Source: Comamonadaceae bacterium 2FH
GTDB lineage: Bacteria > Pseudomonadota > Gammaproteobacteria > Burkholderiales > Burkholderiaceae_C
Length of the DNA: 64,000 bases
NCBI GenBank assembly: GCA_005503335.1
Contig: SCMQ01000024.1
Span: 1 to 64,000, forward strand
Direction of reading: 5' to 3'
The notes under the pieces were generated by a model, which saw only the letters and a program-made list of their open reading frames with translations, was not told where the DNA came from and made no database searches. Positions within the stretch are counted from its first letter, which is position 1. Each line of letters begins with the position of its first letter. Positions 1 through 8,066 of the stretch are shown piece by piece. A program made the translations under genes and the position numbers.

Positions 1-110
1 TCCTTCAGACTCGCAGTCGCCCGCGAAACCCTTGCCTTCGGCTAACTCTTCCCCTTGCCGGGCGAGTAGAGGACTTTCACCTCCGAGTGGGTGCGCCCTG
101 CCGGGCGCAC
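1..110 (-). mobile_element. 5' end of a group II intron (class C type), cut by the window edge
   Basis: Read on the minus strand from 110 leftwards, the sequence begins GTGCGCCCGG and runs through short blocks characteristic of domain I of bacterial group II introns: GGTGAAAGTCC, TTAGCCGAAGGCAAGGG and GAGTCTGAAGGA. As remembered, the order and spacing match the start of the Oceanobacillus iheyensis class C intron. The intron begins three bases after the T-run of the aceA terminator. Class C introns are known to insert just behind intrinsic terminators, so position and sequence agree. The rest of the ribozyme and any reverse transcriptase/maturase gene would lie left of the window. No protein is encoded in this piece. 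Confidence 0.75.
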
Positions 111-112
111 CA

Positions 113-144
113 CAAAAAAGGCCCGCAGGCAAAGCCTGCGGGCC
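113..144 (-). terminator. Rho-independent terminator of aceA
   Basis: An 11-bp perfect GC-rich stem (GGCCCGCAGGC, 120-130, with GCCTGCGGGCC, 134-144) closes on a 3-base loop. On the minus strand it is followed by six T residues (114-119). It lies 28 bases behind the aceA stop codon and is also the insertion target of the adjoining intron. Confidence 0.93.
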
Positions 145-171
145 CCGAACCTGTGACAGCGCAGATGCTGC

Positions 172-1503
172 TCAGTGGAACTGCTCTTCCTCGGTCGAGC
201 CGGTCAGCGCCTTGACGCTGGACGAGCCGCCCTGGATCACGGTGGTCACGTCATCGAAATAACCGGCGCCAACTTCCTGCTGGTGCGACACGAAGGTGTA
301 GCCCTTGTCGCGTGCGGCGAATTCGGGCTCCTGCACCATGTCCACGTAGTGCTTCATGCCTTCGCCGCGGGCATAGGCATGCGCGAACTGGAAGGTGTTG
401 AACCAGTTGATGTGGATGCCGGCCAGCGTGATGAACTGGTACTTGTAGCCCAGCGCCGACAGGTCTTCCTGGAACGACGCGATCTGCTTGTCGTCCAGGT
501 TCTTCTTCCAGTTGAACGAAGGCGAGCAGTTGTACGACAGCAGCTTGCCCGGGCAGGCAGCATGCACGGCCTGCGCGAACTCGCGGGCGAAGCCGATGTC
601 GGGCACGCCGGTCTCGCACCACACCAGGTCGGCGTAGGGCGCGTAGGCCACGCCGCGGCTGATGGCTTGCTCGAGGCCGTTCTTGACGCGGTAGAAGCCT
701 TCCTGGGTGCGCTCACCGGTCAGGAAAGGCCTGTCGTTGGCGTCGTGGTCCGAGGTGATCAGGTTGGCGGCTTCCGCGTCGGTGCGCGCCAGCACGATGG
801 TCGACACGCCCATCACGTCGGCCGCGAAACGCGCCGAGATCAGCTTCTCGCAGGCCTCCTGCGTCGGCACCAGCACCTTGCCGCCCATGTGGCCGCACTT
901 CTTGACGGCCGCCAGCTGGTCTTCGAAGTGCACGCCCGCAGCACCGGAGGCGATCATGTTCTTCATCAGCTCAAAGGCGTTCAGCACCCCGCCGAAACCG
1001 GCTTCGGCATCGGCCACGATGGGCAGGAAGTAGTCGATGAATTCCTTGTCGCCCGGGTTGATGCCACGGCCCCACTGGATCTCGTCTGCACGCTTGAAGG
1101 TGTTGTTGATGCGGCGGACCATGGTCGGCACCGAGTCGTACGCATAGAGCGACTGGTCGGGGTACATGGTTTCCGAGGTGTTGCCGTCGGCCGCGACCTG
1201 CCAGCCCGACAAGTACACGGCTTCGAGGCCGGCCTTGGCCTGCTGCATCGCCTGGCCGGCGCTGATGGCGCCGAAGGCATTCACGTAGCCCTTCTTGGCG
1301 CCACCGTTGATCTTGTCCCAGAGCTTTTCAGCGCCGCGACGGGCCAGCGTGTGCTCGATCGGCAGCGAGCCGCGCAGGCGCACCACGTCGGCAGCGCTGT
1401 AGCCGCGCTTGACGCCCTTCCAGCGCGGATCGGTGGCCCATTCTTTTTCCAGGGCGGCGACCTGCTGTTCCCGGCTCAGTTGTTCGGTGATGGTTTGCGG
1501 CAT
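172..1503 (-). CDS. aceA: Isocitrate lyase
   Basis: Cleaves isocitrate to glyoxylate and succinate, the first step of the cytoplasmic glyoxylate shunt used on acetate or fatty acids. The 443-residue protein has the family length and carries the catalytic KKCGH signature with Cys at residue 203, followed by the GGKVLVPTQ strand. The metal/substrate segments [10 protein letters not shown] and [10 protein letters not shown] are also present. The start is the ATG at 1503 because GGAGG stands 6 bases upstream; an in-frame ATG 18 codons earlier lacks a ribosome site. It is a single gene with its own terminator at 113-144 and an AT-rich upstream region with two short palindromes at 1589-1630, suggesting specific regulation. 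No malate synthase gene is adjacent. Confidence 0.97.
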   Translation of the reverse strand: MPQTITEQLSREQQVAALEKEWATDPRWKGVKRGYSAADVVRLRGSLPIEHTLARRGAEKLWDKINGGAKKGYVNAFGAISAGQAMQQAKAGLEAVYLSGWQVAADGNTSETMYPDQSLYAYDSVPTMVRRINNTFKRADEIQWGRGINPGDKEFIDYFLPIVADAEAGFGGVLNAFELMKNMIASGAAGVHFEDQLAAVKKCGHMGGKVLVPTQEACEKLISARFAADVMGVSTIVLARTDAEAANLITSDHDANDRPFLTGERTQEGFYRVKNGLEQAISRGVAYAPYADLVWCETGVPDIGFAREFAQAVHAACPGKLLSYNCSPSFNWKKNLDDKQIASFQEDLSALGYKYQFITLAGIHINWFNTFQFAHAYARGEGMKHYVDMVQEPEFAARDKGYTFVSHQQEVGAGYFDDVTTVIQGGSSSVKALTGSTEEEQFH

Positions 1504-1814
1504 GAGAACCTCCAGAAGTTGAGAGTGGTGAAACGGGGCGACACCGGCTTGAGGCAAGAACCACCGCTGTCGATGGCTTCACTTTAACTCTTCTATAAGA
1601 CTCAATCCATCTCTTGTGTCTTATACAAGACATTTTTTTATTTTATTTAAAATCAACAACTTACAAATATTATATCTCAATGTGAAATTATATTTCCCGT
1701 ATTGAGAAAATATGTCGCGCCGCAACATCGATCAATTTCGAATTGTGAAATACATTTTCTATCGGATGAAACGCGCATCCGGCCGTCCGGACACTCGAAG
1801 ACTCCGCCAGAGGC
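1504..1814. other. AT-rich divergent promoter region between aceA and the EamA transporter
   Basis: These 311 bases hold no gene. Positions about 1580-1765 are far richer in A/T than anything else nearby, which fits promoters for aceA (leftward) and possibly the transporter (rightward). The stretch contains the paired palindromes listed separately. No RNA gene or repeat was recognised. Confidence 0.7.
1589..1630. promoter_or_regulatory. Paired TCTT-N4-AAGA palindromes upstream of aceA
   Basis: TCTTCTATAAGA (1589-1600) and TCTTATACAAGA (1619-1630) are two copies of the same inverted repeat with starts 30 bp apart, close to three helical turns. The second is embedded in a wider TCTTGT-N7-ACAAGA repeat (1612-1630). 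They lie 86-127 bp upstream of the aceA start codon, a usual place for operators. The regulator is unknown; XRE-family (ScfR-type) regulators of isocitrate lyase exist in related bacteria, but linking them to this motif is a guess. Confidence 0.5.
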
Positions 1815-2801
1815 TTGGTGCATGATGCGGGGCCGTCGCTCCCCTCTCCCGGCCCCGTGAATCCTCGCTCCAACCGACTCCTGGCCTACGGCTGTCTGGC
1901 GCTCAGCATGTCGCTGGTGGGCAGCTACGTGGCGTTGTCCAAGCCCCTGGCGGCCGCCCTGCCGGTGCTGCTGCTGACCTGGCTGCGCTTCGGCATCGGC
2001 GGCCTGGCCATGCTGCACTGGCTCAGAAAGCCCGCCGACGAACCGCCGATGACGGCTCAGACGCGGCGCTTGCTGTTCCTGGAGTCGCTGCTGGGCAATT
2101 TCCTGTTCACGCTCTGCATGGTCTATGGCGTGAGCCTCACCAGCGCCGTCTCGGCCGGCGTGACCATGGCCGCGATCCCAGCCGTGGTGGCGCTCATGAG
2201 CTGGGCTTTCCTGGGCGAGCGCATCGGTGCGCGGCTGTGGGCCGCCGTGGCCTGCGCGGCCCTGGGCATCGCCCTGCTGGCGCTGGCCAGGCCCGCGCTT
2301 GGATCGCCTGAGGCTGCGAGCGCCGCAGCGGCCCACCCCCAGGCCTGGCTGGGCCAGCTGCTGCTGCTCGGCGCCGTGCTGTGCGAGGCGGCCTATTCGG
2401 TGATCGGCAAGAAGCTGACCGGCGCGCTGGGCCCGAAGCGCATCACCGCGCTGATCAACCTCTGGGGCTTCGCCCTGTCCACGCCCGCCGGCCTCTATGT
2501 CGCCTGGCGCTTCGACTTCAACACCGTGCCTGCAGCCACCTGGCTGCTGCTGGTGTTCTACGCGCTGGCCGCCTGCATGTGGACCGTGTGGCTGTGGATG
2601 ACCGGGCTCAAGCGCGTGCCCGCGGCGCAGGGCGGGGTGTTCACCGTGATGCTGCCCGTCAGCGCGGCCCTGGTCGGCGTCTGGGTGCTCGGCGAGCCAC
2701 TGGACGGCATCCAGTTGCTGGCGCTGGCGATCGCGCTGGCCGGCGTGCTGCTGGCCACCTTGCCGACACGGCTTGCGCTGCGCGTGGGCAGCCGCCGCTG
2801 A
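1815..2801 (+). CDS. EamA/DMT-superfamily inner-membrane transporter
   Basis: A 328-residue protein with about ten hydrophobic segments arranged as two EamA repeats (roughly residues 25-145 and 170-310), separated by an Ala-rich loop. This is the drug/metabolite transporter fold, usually an exporter of amino acids or other small metabolites across the inner membrane; the substrate is not predictable. The start is uncertain: the open frame begins TTG GTG at 1815/1818, with only a weak AGAGG-like site upstream and no ATG near. The gene stands alone, divergent from aceA. A stem (2825-2833 with 2851-2859) without a T-run follows. Confidence 0.85.
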   Translation: MVHDAGPSLPSPGPVNPRSNRLLAYGCLALSMSLVGSYVALSKPLAAALPVLLLTWLRFGIGGLAMLHWLRKPADEPPMTAQTRRLLFLESLLGNFLFTLCMVYGVSLTSAVSAGVTMAAIPAVVALMSWAFLGERIGARLWAAVACAALGIALLALARPALGSPEAASAAAAHPQAWLGQLLLLGAVLCEAAYSVIGKKLTGALGPKRITALINLWGFALSTPAGLYVAWRFDFNTVPAATWLLLVFYALAACMWTVWLWMTGLKRVPAAQGGVFTVMLPVSAALVGVWVLGEPLDGIQLLALAIALAGVLLATLPTRLALRVGSRR

Positions 2802-2824
2802 GCCTGCGAGGGCCTTGCATCAAG

Positions 2825-2859
2825 CCGTTTCGGCGGCGCCTTCGACCGGTCCGAAACGG
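2825..2859 (+). other. Stem-loop downstream of the EamA gene
   Basis: CCGTTTCGG pairs perfectly with CCGAAACGG across a 17-base GC-rich loop, 23 bases behind the stop codon. With no T-run it is not a classic terminator. It may protect the mRNA 3' end or be chance. Confidence 0.35.
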
Positions 2860-2941
2860 GCGCATGGCGTGGCGCGATCGCGAGCCGTCCGTCCATGGCC
2901 AACTTCGACGCGTTTTCAGAGGCAAATCCGCAACATCTTCG

Positions 2942-2992
2942 AGTGAAAAATCTGCGTTTTCACTTGGAAACAGATTGCTTCTCCATTAGCAT
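2942..2992 (+). promoter_or_regulatory. Probable sigma70 promoter and overlapping palindrome of the SWIB gene
   Basis: TTGGAA (2964-2969) and TAGCAT (2987-2992) are 17 bases apart and resemble -35 and -10 boxes. A perfect 8-bp inverted repeat, AGTGAAAA-N7-TTTTCACT (2942-2964), abuts the -35 box by one base and could be an operator. The gene start lies 68 bases downstream. Confidence 0.45.
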
Positions 2993-3059
2993 CATCGCTG
3001 CCAGTAGAGAAGCAGTTTTCGCTGGTGGTTATTCAACTTCCAAAATAGGACATTCAATC

Positions 3060-3494
3060 ATGGCAACTGCAAAGAAAGCTCCGGCGAAAAAAGCCGCACC
3101 CGCGAAGAAAGCCGCTCCCGCCAAGAAGGCTGCGGCGCCTGCAAAGAAGGTAGCCGCCAAGGCACCGGCCAAGAAGGCCGCGCCCGCCAAGAAGGCCGCC
3201 GCACCGGCAAAGAAGGTCGCCGCCAAGAAGGCTCCGGCCAAGAAGCGCACGCCCAACGCCGCGTTCATGAAGGCCCTGACCCCCAGCGGCGCCCTGGCCG
3301 CCGTGGTGGGCGCCGCCGCTCTGCCGCGTACCGAGGTGGTGAGCAAGCTGTGGGCCTACATCAAGAAGAACGGCCTGCAGGACAAGCTCAACAAGCGCAT
3401 GATCAACGCCGACGCCAAGCTCAAGGAGATCTTCGGCAAGGCCCAGGTCTCCATGTTCGAGATGGCCGGCCTGATCGGCAAGCACCTCAAGTAA
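3060..3494 (+). CDS. Histone H1-like protein with C-terminal SWIB/MDM2 domain
   Basis: A 144-residue basic protein. Residues 1-65 are lysine/alanine/proline repeats of the AAPAKK type, like the C-terminal tail of histone H1 and bacterial H1-like proteins, and should bind DNA non-specifically. Residues about 70-144 form a SWIB domain (motifs ALTPSGALAAVVG, LWAYIKKNGLQD, FEMAGLIGKHL), best known from eukaryotic chromatin remodelling complexes and chlamydial proteins. It is probably nucleoid-associated, but its role in bacteria is not established. The start is the ATG at 3060, where the KKA repeats begin, with AGGA 8 bases upstream; the frame stays open further upstream but without protein-like sequence. 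A strong terminator follows. Confidence 0.9.
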   Translation: MATAKKAPAKKAAPAKKAAPAKKAAAPAKKVAAKAPAKKAAPAKKAAAPAKKVAAKKAPAKKRTPNAAFMKALTPSGALAAVVGAAALPRTEVVSKLWAYIKKNGLQDKLNKRMINADAKLKEIFGKAQVSMFEMAGLIGKHLK

Positions 3495-3514
3495 TCCGTT
3501 CCGCACGGATGCGC

Positions 3515-3541
3515 AAAGGCCGGTGGAAACCGGCCTTTTTC
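3515..3541 (+). terminator. Rho-independent terminator of the SWIB gene
   Basis: AAAGGCCGGT (3515-3524) pairs perfectly with ACCGGCCTTT (3529-3538) around a GGAA loop and ends in a T-run, 20 bases after the stop codon. Confidence 0.93.
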
Positions 3542-3579
3542 ATGCCCGGCACGGCCCGCGCCGCGCCCTGCAAGCAGGC

Positions 3580-5271
3580 TCAGGGCCGCGTCAATGCCGC
3601 CTCGGTGATGGCGCTGAGCGTGCCGCGGGTGGTGATCACCTCGGGGTCCAGCATCACCTCGATCAGCGTGCCCTGCTCGCGCGCCAGCGCCGCTACCAGC
3701 TGGGGCTCGAATTCCTCGGTGCGCGTGATGCGCACGCCCACGTAGCCGTAGGCGCAGGCCAGCGCCGCAAAGTCGGGGTTGCTCAGCTGCGAGCCGCTGA
3801 CACGGCCCGGGTAGTGGCGCTCCTGATGCATGCGGATGGTGCCGTACATGCCATTGTTGAGCAGCACGACGATGCTCTTGCCGCCGTGCTGCACGGCCGT
3901 CGCGAGCTCCTGGCCGTTCATCAGGAAATCGCCGTCGCCGGCGATGGTGAAAGCCGTGCGGCCGGTCAGCAGGTTGGCCGCGATGCCGGCCGGCACGCCG
4001 TAGCCCATGGCGCCCACCGTGGGTGCGAGCTGGGTCTTGTGGCCCTTGGCCAGGCCGTGGTGGCGGAAGAAGCGGTGCACCCAGCTCGCGAAGTTGCCCG
4101 CGCCGTTGGTCAGCACCGCGTCGGCCGGCAGGTGCCTTTGCAGCGTGGCGACGATGGCCGGCATATCCACCTCGCCCGGCAGTTCCTGCGGCCGCAGGTT
4201 GGCCTCGTAGTCGGCGTGCACTGCGGCGCTCCATTCGGACCAGGACAGGGTGGGCGGCGCCGTCAGCACCTCCAGGCTTCGCGCGGCGGCATTCATGGTC
4301 GCGCAGATCGCGAGGTCGGCCTGGTAGACGCGGTTGAGCTCCTCGGCGCTGGCATGGACATGCACCAGCTTCTGCTGCGGACGCGGCGGCTCGATCAAGG
4401 TGTAGCCGCTGGTCGTCATCTCGCCCAGGCGCGCACCCAGGGCCAGGATCAGGTCGCTCTCGCGGATGCGCTGGGCCAGCCTGGGGTTGATGCCTATGCC
4501 CACGTCGCCGGCGTACAGCGGGTGGTGGTTGTCGAAGGTGTCCTGGAAGCGGAAGGCGTTGCCCACCGGCAGCTGCCAGTTCTCGGCGAAGCGCTGCAGG
4601 GCCTGGGCGGCCTGCGGTGTCCAGCCGCCGCCGCCGGCGATGACCAGGGGACGCTGCGCCGCCAGCAGCATCTCGCGCAGGCGGCGCAGCGCGCCCGGAT
4701 CGCTCCAGGCTTCCACCGCCTCGACCCTGGGCAGGGGCTCGGCGTCCACCACCTGGGTCAGCATGTCCTCGGGCAGCACCAGCACCACCGGGCCCGGCCG
4801 CCCGTTCATGGCGGTGGCGAAGGCGCGCGCCACATACTCGGGAATGCGGCGCGCATCGTCGATGCGCTCCACGCGCTTGGCCATGCCCTTGGTACTGGGG
4901 CCGAAGAAGCTGCAGAAGTCCACCTCCTGGAAGGCCTCGCGGTCGCGCGTGTCGCTGGCCACGTCGCCGACCAGCAGCACCATGGGCGTGGAATCCTGGA
5001 ACGCCGTGTGCACGCCGATCGAGGCGTTGGTCGCGCCCGGCCCGCGCGTGACGAAGCACACGCCGGGGCGGCCGGTCAGCTTGCCCTGGGCCTCGGCCAT
5101 GAAGGCCGCGCCGCCCTCATGGCGGCAGATCACGAACTGGATGCGCTCGGCATGCGCGTGGAAGCCGTCGAGCACGGCCAGATAGCTCTCGCCCGGCACA
5201 CCGAAGGCATGGGTGACGCCCTGGGCCAGAAGGCATTCGACGAGCAGGTGGCCGGCAAGTTTCTGAGTCAT
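3580..5271 (-). CDS. Thiamine-pyrophosphate enzyme of the acetolactate synthase (large subunit) family
   Basis: The 563-residue protein shows the three-part fold of the family: an N-terminal pyrimidine-binding domain with the catalytic Glu in the HEGGAAFMAE motif, a central FAD/NAD-like domain, and a C-terminal PP domain with the TPP motif GDGDFLMNGQE...NNGMYG. Family members decarboxylate a 2-keto acid and may join it to a second aldehyde or keto acid. No regulatory small subunit (ilvN) is adjacent, so this is probably a catabolic or specialised paralogue, not the biosynthetic AHAS; benzoylformate-decarboxylase-like activity is also possible. The start at 5271 begins the conserved MTQKLAGHLLVECL segment; the ribosome site is weak. 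It is convergent with the SWIB gene. Confidence 0.88.
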   Translation of the reverse strand: MTQKLAGHLLVECLLAQGVTHAFGVPGESYLAVLDGFHAHAERIQFVICRHEGGAAFMAEAQGKLTGRPGVCFVTRGPGATNASIGVHTAFQDSTPMVLLVGDVASDTRDREAFQEVDFCSFFGPSTKGMAKRVERIDDARRIPEYVARAFATAMNGRPGPVVLVLPEDMLTQVVDAEPLPRVEAVEAWSDPGALRRLREMLLAAQRPLVIAGGGGWTPQAAQALQRFAENWQLPVGNAFRFQDTFDNHHPLYAGDVGIGINPRLAQRIRESDLILALGARLGEMTTSGYTLIEPPRPQQKLVHVHASAEELNRVYQADLAICATMNAAARSLEVLTAPPTLSWSEWSAAVHADYEANLRPQELPGEVDMPAIVATLQRHLPADAVLTNGAGNFASWVHRFFRHHGLAKGHKTQLAPTVGAMGYGVPAGIAANLLTGRTAFTIAGDGDFLMNGQELATAVQHGGKSIVVLLNNGMYGTIRMHQERHYPGRVSGSQLSNPDFAALACAYGYVGVRITRTEEFEPQLVAALAREQGTLIEVMLDPEVITTRGTLSAITEAALTRP

Positions 5272-5375
5272 GCCCCGATTCTGCCCGCTCCAGGAGCCTG
5301 TCGGCGACATGGCGGCCCGTGCGTTTTAATGAAGAGAAGGGCCATAGCTGCCGCCCCATCCTTAGGAGTCTTTTC

Positions 5376-6746
5376 ATGCACCCAGTCCGTCTTCCCTCTG
5401 CGCTGCGCCTGCTGCCGGCGCTGCTCTGCGCCCTGGCGGCAGGCTGCGTCGCCTACGACACGGCGCCGACGCCCGTCTACAGCCAGCCCTCCCCGCCCTG
5501 GGGCTACGCCGAACCCATCCAGGAAGAGGTGGTCAGCGTCTACGTCGACCCGCCGCTGTCGCAGCCGCCGCCCATCCTGGTGGGCTGGGCGCCGCCGCCC
5601 ATGCTGGTCGACGTCCCGCCACCGATGCCGTTCGCGGGGGCCGTCTGGATAGGCGGCTACTGGGTCTGGGACGGCCTCTGGGTCTGGGCCGCCGGCCGCT
5701 GGATGGCGCCGCCCTGGCCCTACTACACCTGGGTGCCGCCCTACTACGAGCACCGCCATGGCCGGGTGGTCTTCATCACCGGTTTCTGGGCCTCGCCGGG
5801 CGTGGTGTTCGTGCCGCCGCCGCTGCACATCCAGATTACCGTGGTCAGCGCCCGGCGCGGCGTGATCCCGGGTCCGGCGCCGATCGGCCCGGCCGGCGTG
5901 TTCGTGCCGGCACCACCCGGATCGCGTCCCGGCCTGATCGTGCCGGCGCCGCTGGGCACGGCACCGTCCGTGGTCGTCGGCGCGCCGCCGCTGCAGGCCC
6001 CGGGCATGCGCGTGCACGGCGATCCTGCGGCCCGGGCACGCCTGAGCATCGTGGCACCTGCAGGCGCCACGGCCGGTGGACAGCCGTTCGAACGCGCGGT
6101 GCCGGCGCAGCCGCATCTGGCGGCAGCCCAGCCGCCCGTGGTGCGCGCCTTCGCACCGCCGCCCGCCTCCAGGCGCCCGGTACCTGCCTTCGACCCGGGA
6201 CGCGGCCCGGCTGCGCTGCCGCCACCCCAGCCCTTGCGCGGCCCGCGCCAGGCCGAGCCGTCCATGCGGCCGGCGGAACCCGTCATGCCGATGCCGGGCC
6301 AGCGCCCGCCGCAGGAGCGCATGACACCCCGGGAGGAAGCACCGGCCCTGCAGCGTTTGCCCGAGCGCCGCGATCGCCCCGACTTCCCGCCCCCGCAACA
6401 GGAACTGCGCGGCCGGGGCGACGCCATGCCGGTGCCGCGCGGCCGCGAGGTGCGCCCCGAGGTGCGGCCTGACATGCGTCCAGAGGTGCGCCCCGAGGTA
6501 CGACCGGAAGTGCGGCCCGAGGTGCGCCCCCCGATGCAACCCGAGGTCCGGCCGGCCATGCCTCCGCGCGAAGTACGCCCGCCGGCCCGCCCCGAGGTCC
6601 AGCCCCCGCCCGAGCCCAGCAGCCCGCAACGCGTGCTGCGCGGTCCGAGGCGCGACGACAAGGGCGACGACAGGGACGAGCCCAGGTCCCGCAGGCGCCA
6701 GGGCGGCCAGCCCGAACGCGGCGAGCGGCCCGGCGCCGGAGACTGA
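5376..6746 (+). CDS. Proline-rich WXXGXW-type lipoprotein with PEVR repeats
   Basis: The 456-residue protein begins with a signal peptide ending in LAAGC, a lipoprotein-type cleavage site at about residue 25, so it is probably anchored in the envelope. Residues about 90-135 contain several Trp/Tyr-rich units (GGYWVWDG, WVWAAGRWM) of the WXXGXW repeat family. The remainder is Pro/Ala/Arg rich. Between about residues 360 and 410 there is a run of near-identical PEVR units. The start is the ATG at 5376 behind TAGGAGT. The function is unknown, and the low-complexity C-terminal half makes homology uninformative. Its neighbours point away from it or face it, so it is a single gene. Confidence 0.75.
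   Translation: MHPVRLPSALRLLPALLCALAAGCVAYDTAPTPVYSQPSPPWGYAEPIQEEVVSVYVDPPLSQPPPILVGWAPPPMLVDVPPPMPFAGAVWIGGYWVWDGLWVWAAGRWMAPPWPYYTWVPPYYEHRHGRVVFITGFWASPGVVFVPPPLHIQITVVSARRGVIPGPAPIGPAGVFVPAPPGSRPGLIVPAPLGTAPSVVVGAPPLQAPGMRVHGDPAARARLSIVAPAGATAGGQPFERAVPAQPHLAAAQPPVVRAFAPPPASRRPVPAFDPGRGPAALPPPQPLRGPRQAEPSMRPAEPVMPMPGQRPPQERMTPREEAPALQRLPERRDRPDFPPPQQELRGRGDAMPVPRGREVRPEVRPDMRPEVRPEVRPEVRPEVRPPMQPEVRPAMPPREVRPPARPEVQPPPEPSSPQRVLRGPRRDDKGDDRDEPRSRRRQGGQPERGERPGAGD
6445..6600 (+). repeat. Coding repeat of PEVRP units
   Basis: Short tandem units of the form GAGGTGCGCCCC and variants encode successive PEVR or PDMR peptides inside the lipoprotein gene. The units differ mostly at silent positions, so the peptide appears conserved more than the DNA. 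Confidence 0.7.
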
Positions 6747-6758
6747 GAGCCTGCGCCC

Positions 6759-7997
6759 TCAGGTGCCGCGCGTGCGGCGCCCCACGCCCAGGGCCGCGCC
6801 CACGCTGAGCAGCAGCACCAGGGCGGCCCCCAGCAGGGTCGCGCCGTACCAACCGCGGTCCATGAACAGGCCGAACAGCAGCGGCGAGATCGCGAAACCC
6901 GTGTCCAGGCCCGAATACACCATGCCGTAGACGCGCCCGGTCGCGCCCTTGGGCGTGGCCTTCTTGATCATCATGTCGCGGCTGGGGCCGCCTATGCCCA
7001 CCGCGAAACCGGTGGCGGCCAGCACCGCCATGGTGCCCGGGCCGCCTAGCAGTCCGGTGGCGCACAGGGCGAGCAGCAGCGCCCCCGCTCCCATGCACAG
7101 GGCCACCACGCGGTCGCTGTGCTGCGGCCGGCGCGCGGCCACGAAGCCCCCGGTGAACATGCCCACGGCGCCGCACAGCATGTAGGCCGTGAGCGTCATG
7201 GTCGCGGCCTCGAAGCTCACGCCGTGCAGCGCCTTGAGGATGGAGGCCGAGAAGCTTTGCACCACGGCCAGGGTCATGGTCGACAGCAGGAAGAAGCCGA
7301 AGCACCACCAGACCACCGGCAGCTTCAGGAAGGCCAGGTCACCGCCCTTGGGGGCATCGGGGGCGCGCACCAGTGTCTCGGTGCGCAGCTTGTCGCGCTG
7401 CAGCACCAGCACCGTGAGGATGAGCGCGTACATCAGGGCCGCCGCGAGGTAGGCGCTGCGCCAGCCGACCAGGGCGCCCAGGCCGGCGAGGAAGGCCGGC
7501 GCCAGGGCCCAGCCCAGATTGCCCGTGAGCCCGTGCGCGCTGAAGGCATGGCCCAGGCGCGGCGCGGACACGCGCTGATTCAGGATGGTGAAGTCGACCG
7601 GGTGGAAGGACGCATTGCCCAGGCCCGCCAGCAGGGCGACGGCCATCAGCCCGCCATAGCCGTTGGCGCCCGAGGCCACGAGGCAGGCGCCCATGAAGCA
7701 AATGAAGGAGGCGAACAGCACCGGCCGGGCGCCGAAGCGGTCGACGACGAAGCCCGCGCTGGCCTGGCCCAGGCCCGAGACGACGAAGAACAGCGACATC
7801 AGCAGGCCCAGCTGCGCATAGCTCAGGCCGAACTCCTGCATGAACACCGGAAACAGCGGCGGCAGCAGCAGGTGGGCGAAATGCGAGCTGGCGTGCGCCA
7901 GCCCCACCAGGCCGATCACGGAGGCATCCTGGCGCAGGGGCACCAGGCGGGCATGGGAGGCATCGGCCGAGCTGGCCAGGGTGGCTGTGCTGTTCAT
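6759..7997 (-). CDS. MFS exporter (fosmidomycin-resistance-like)
   Basis: A 412-residue inner-membrane protein with about twelve hydrophobic helices and the MFS loop motif GFVVDRFGARPVLF after helix 2. The opening segment (GLVGLAHASSHFAHLLLPPLFPVF) resembles the Fsr-type efflux subgroup, which exports small toxic compounds by proton antiport; the real substrate is unknown. It is divergent from an AraC-family gene with only 69 bases between start codons, and that intergenic contains a perfect palindrome. The AraC protein is therefore the probable regulator of this exporter. Confidence 0.88.
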   Translation of the reverse strand: MNSTATLASSADASHARLVPLRQDASVIGLVGLAHASSHFAHLLLPPLFPVFMQEFGLSYAQLGLLMSLFFVVSGLGQASAGFVVDRFGARPVLFASFICFMGACLVASGANGYGGLMAVALLAGLGNASFHPVDFTILNQRVSAPRLGHAFSAHGLTGNLGWALAPAFLAGLGALVGWRSAYLAAALMYALILTVLVLQRDKLRTETLVRAPDAPKGGDLAFLKLPVVWWCFGFFLLSTMTLAVVQSFSASILKALHGVSFEAATMTLTAYMLCGAVGMFTGGFVAARRPQHSDRVVALCMGAGALLLALCATGLLGGPGTMAVLAATGFAVGIGGPSRDMMIKKATPKGATGRVYGMVYSGLDTGFAISPLLFGLFMDRGWYGATLLGAALVLLLSVGAALGVGRRTRGT

Positions 7998-8016
7998 GCG
8001 GCTATGCTACGCGGCC

Positions 8017-8059
8017 TGCGAATTGCCGATAATCGACGGAAGGACAATCGATTGCGAAT
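8017..8059. promoter_or_regulatory. Operator candidates between the MFS exporter and AraC regulator
   Basis: The 69-base divergent spacer holds a perfect 10-bp palindrome, CAATCGATTG (8045-8054), and two direct copies of TGCGAAT (8017-8023 and 8053-8059) 36 bases apart. Direct half-sites at a few helical turns are usual for AraC-family regulators. No clear promoter boxes were assigned. Confidence 0.4.
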
Positions 8060-8066
8060 ATCCGCC

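Noticed and set aside
175-1587. Long open frame antisense to aceA
   Set aside because: The opposite strand carries full isocitrate lyase with all motifs; in GC-rich DNA long antisense frames arise from codon bias.
2825-2859. Terminator of the EamA gene
   Set aside because: The stem has no T-run; listed only as a stem-loop.
3580-5271. Assignment as biosynthetic ilvB/ilvI
   Set aside because: No small subunit gene is adjacent and catalytic-family motifs are shared by many TPP decarboxylases, so only the family was called.
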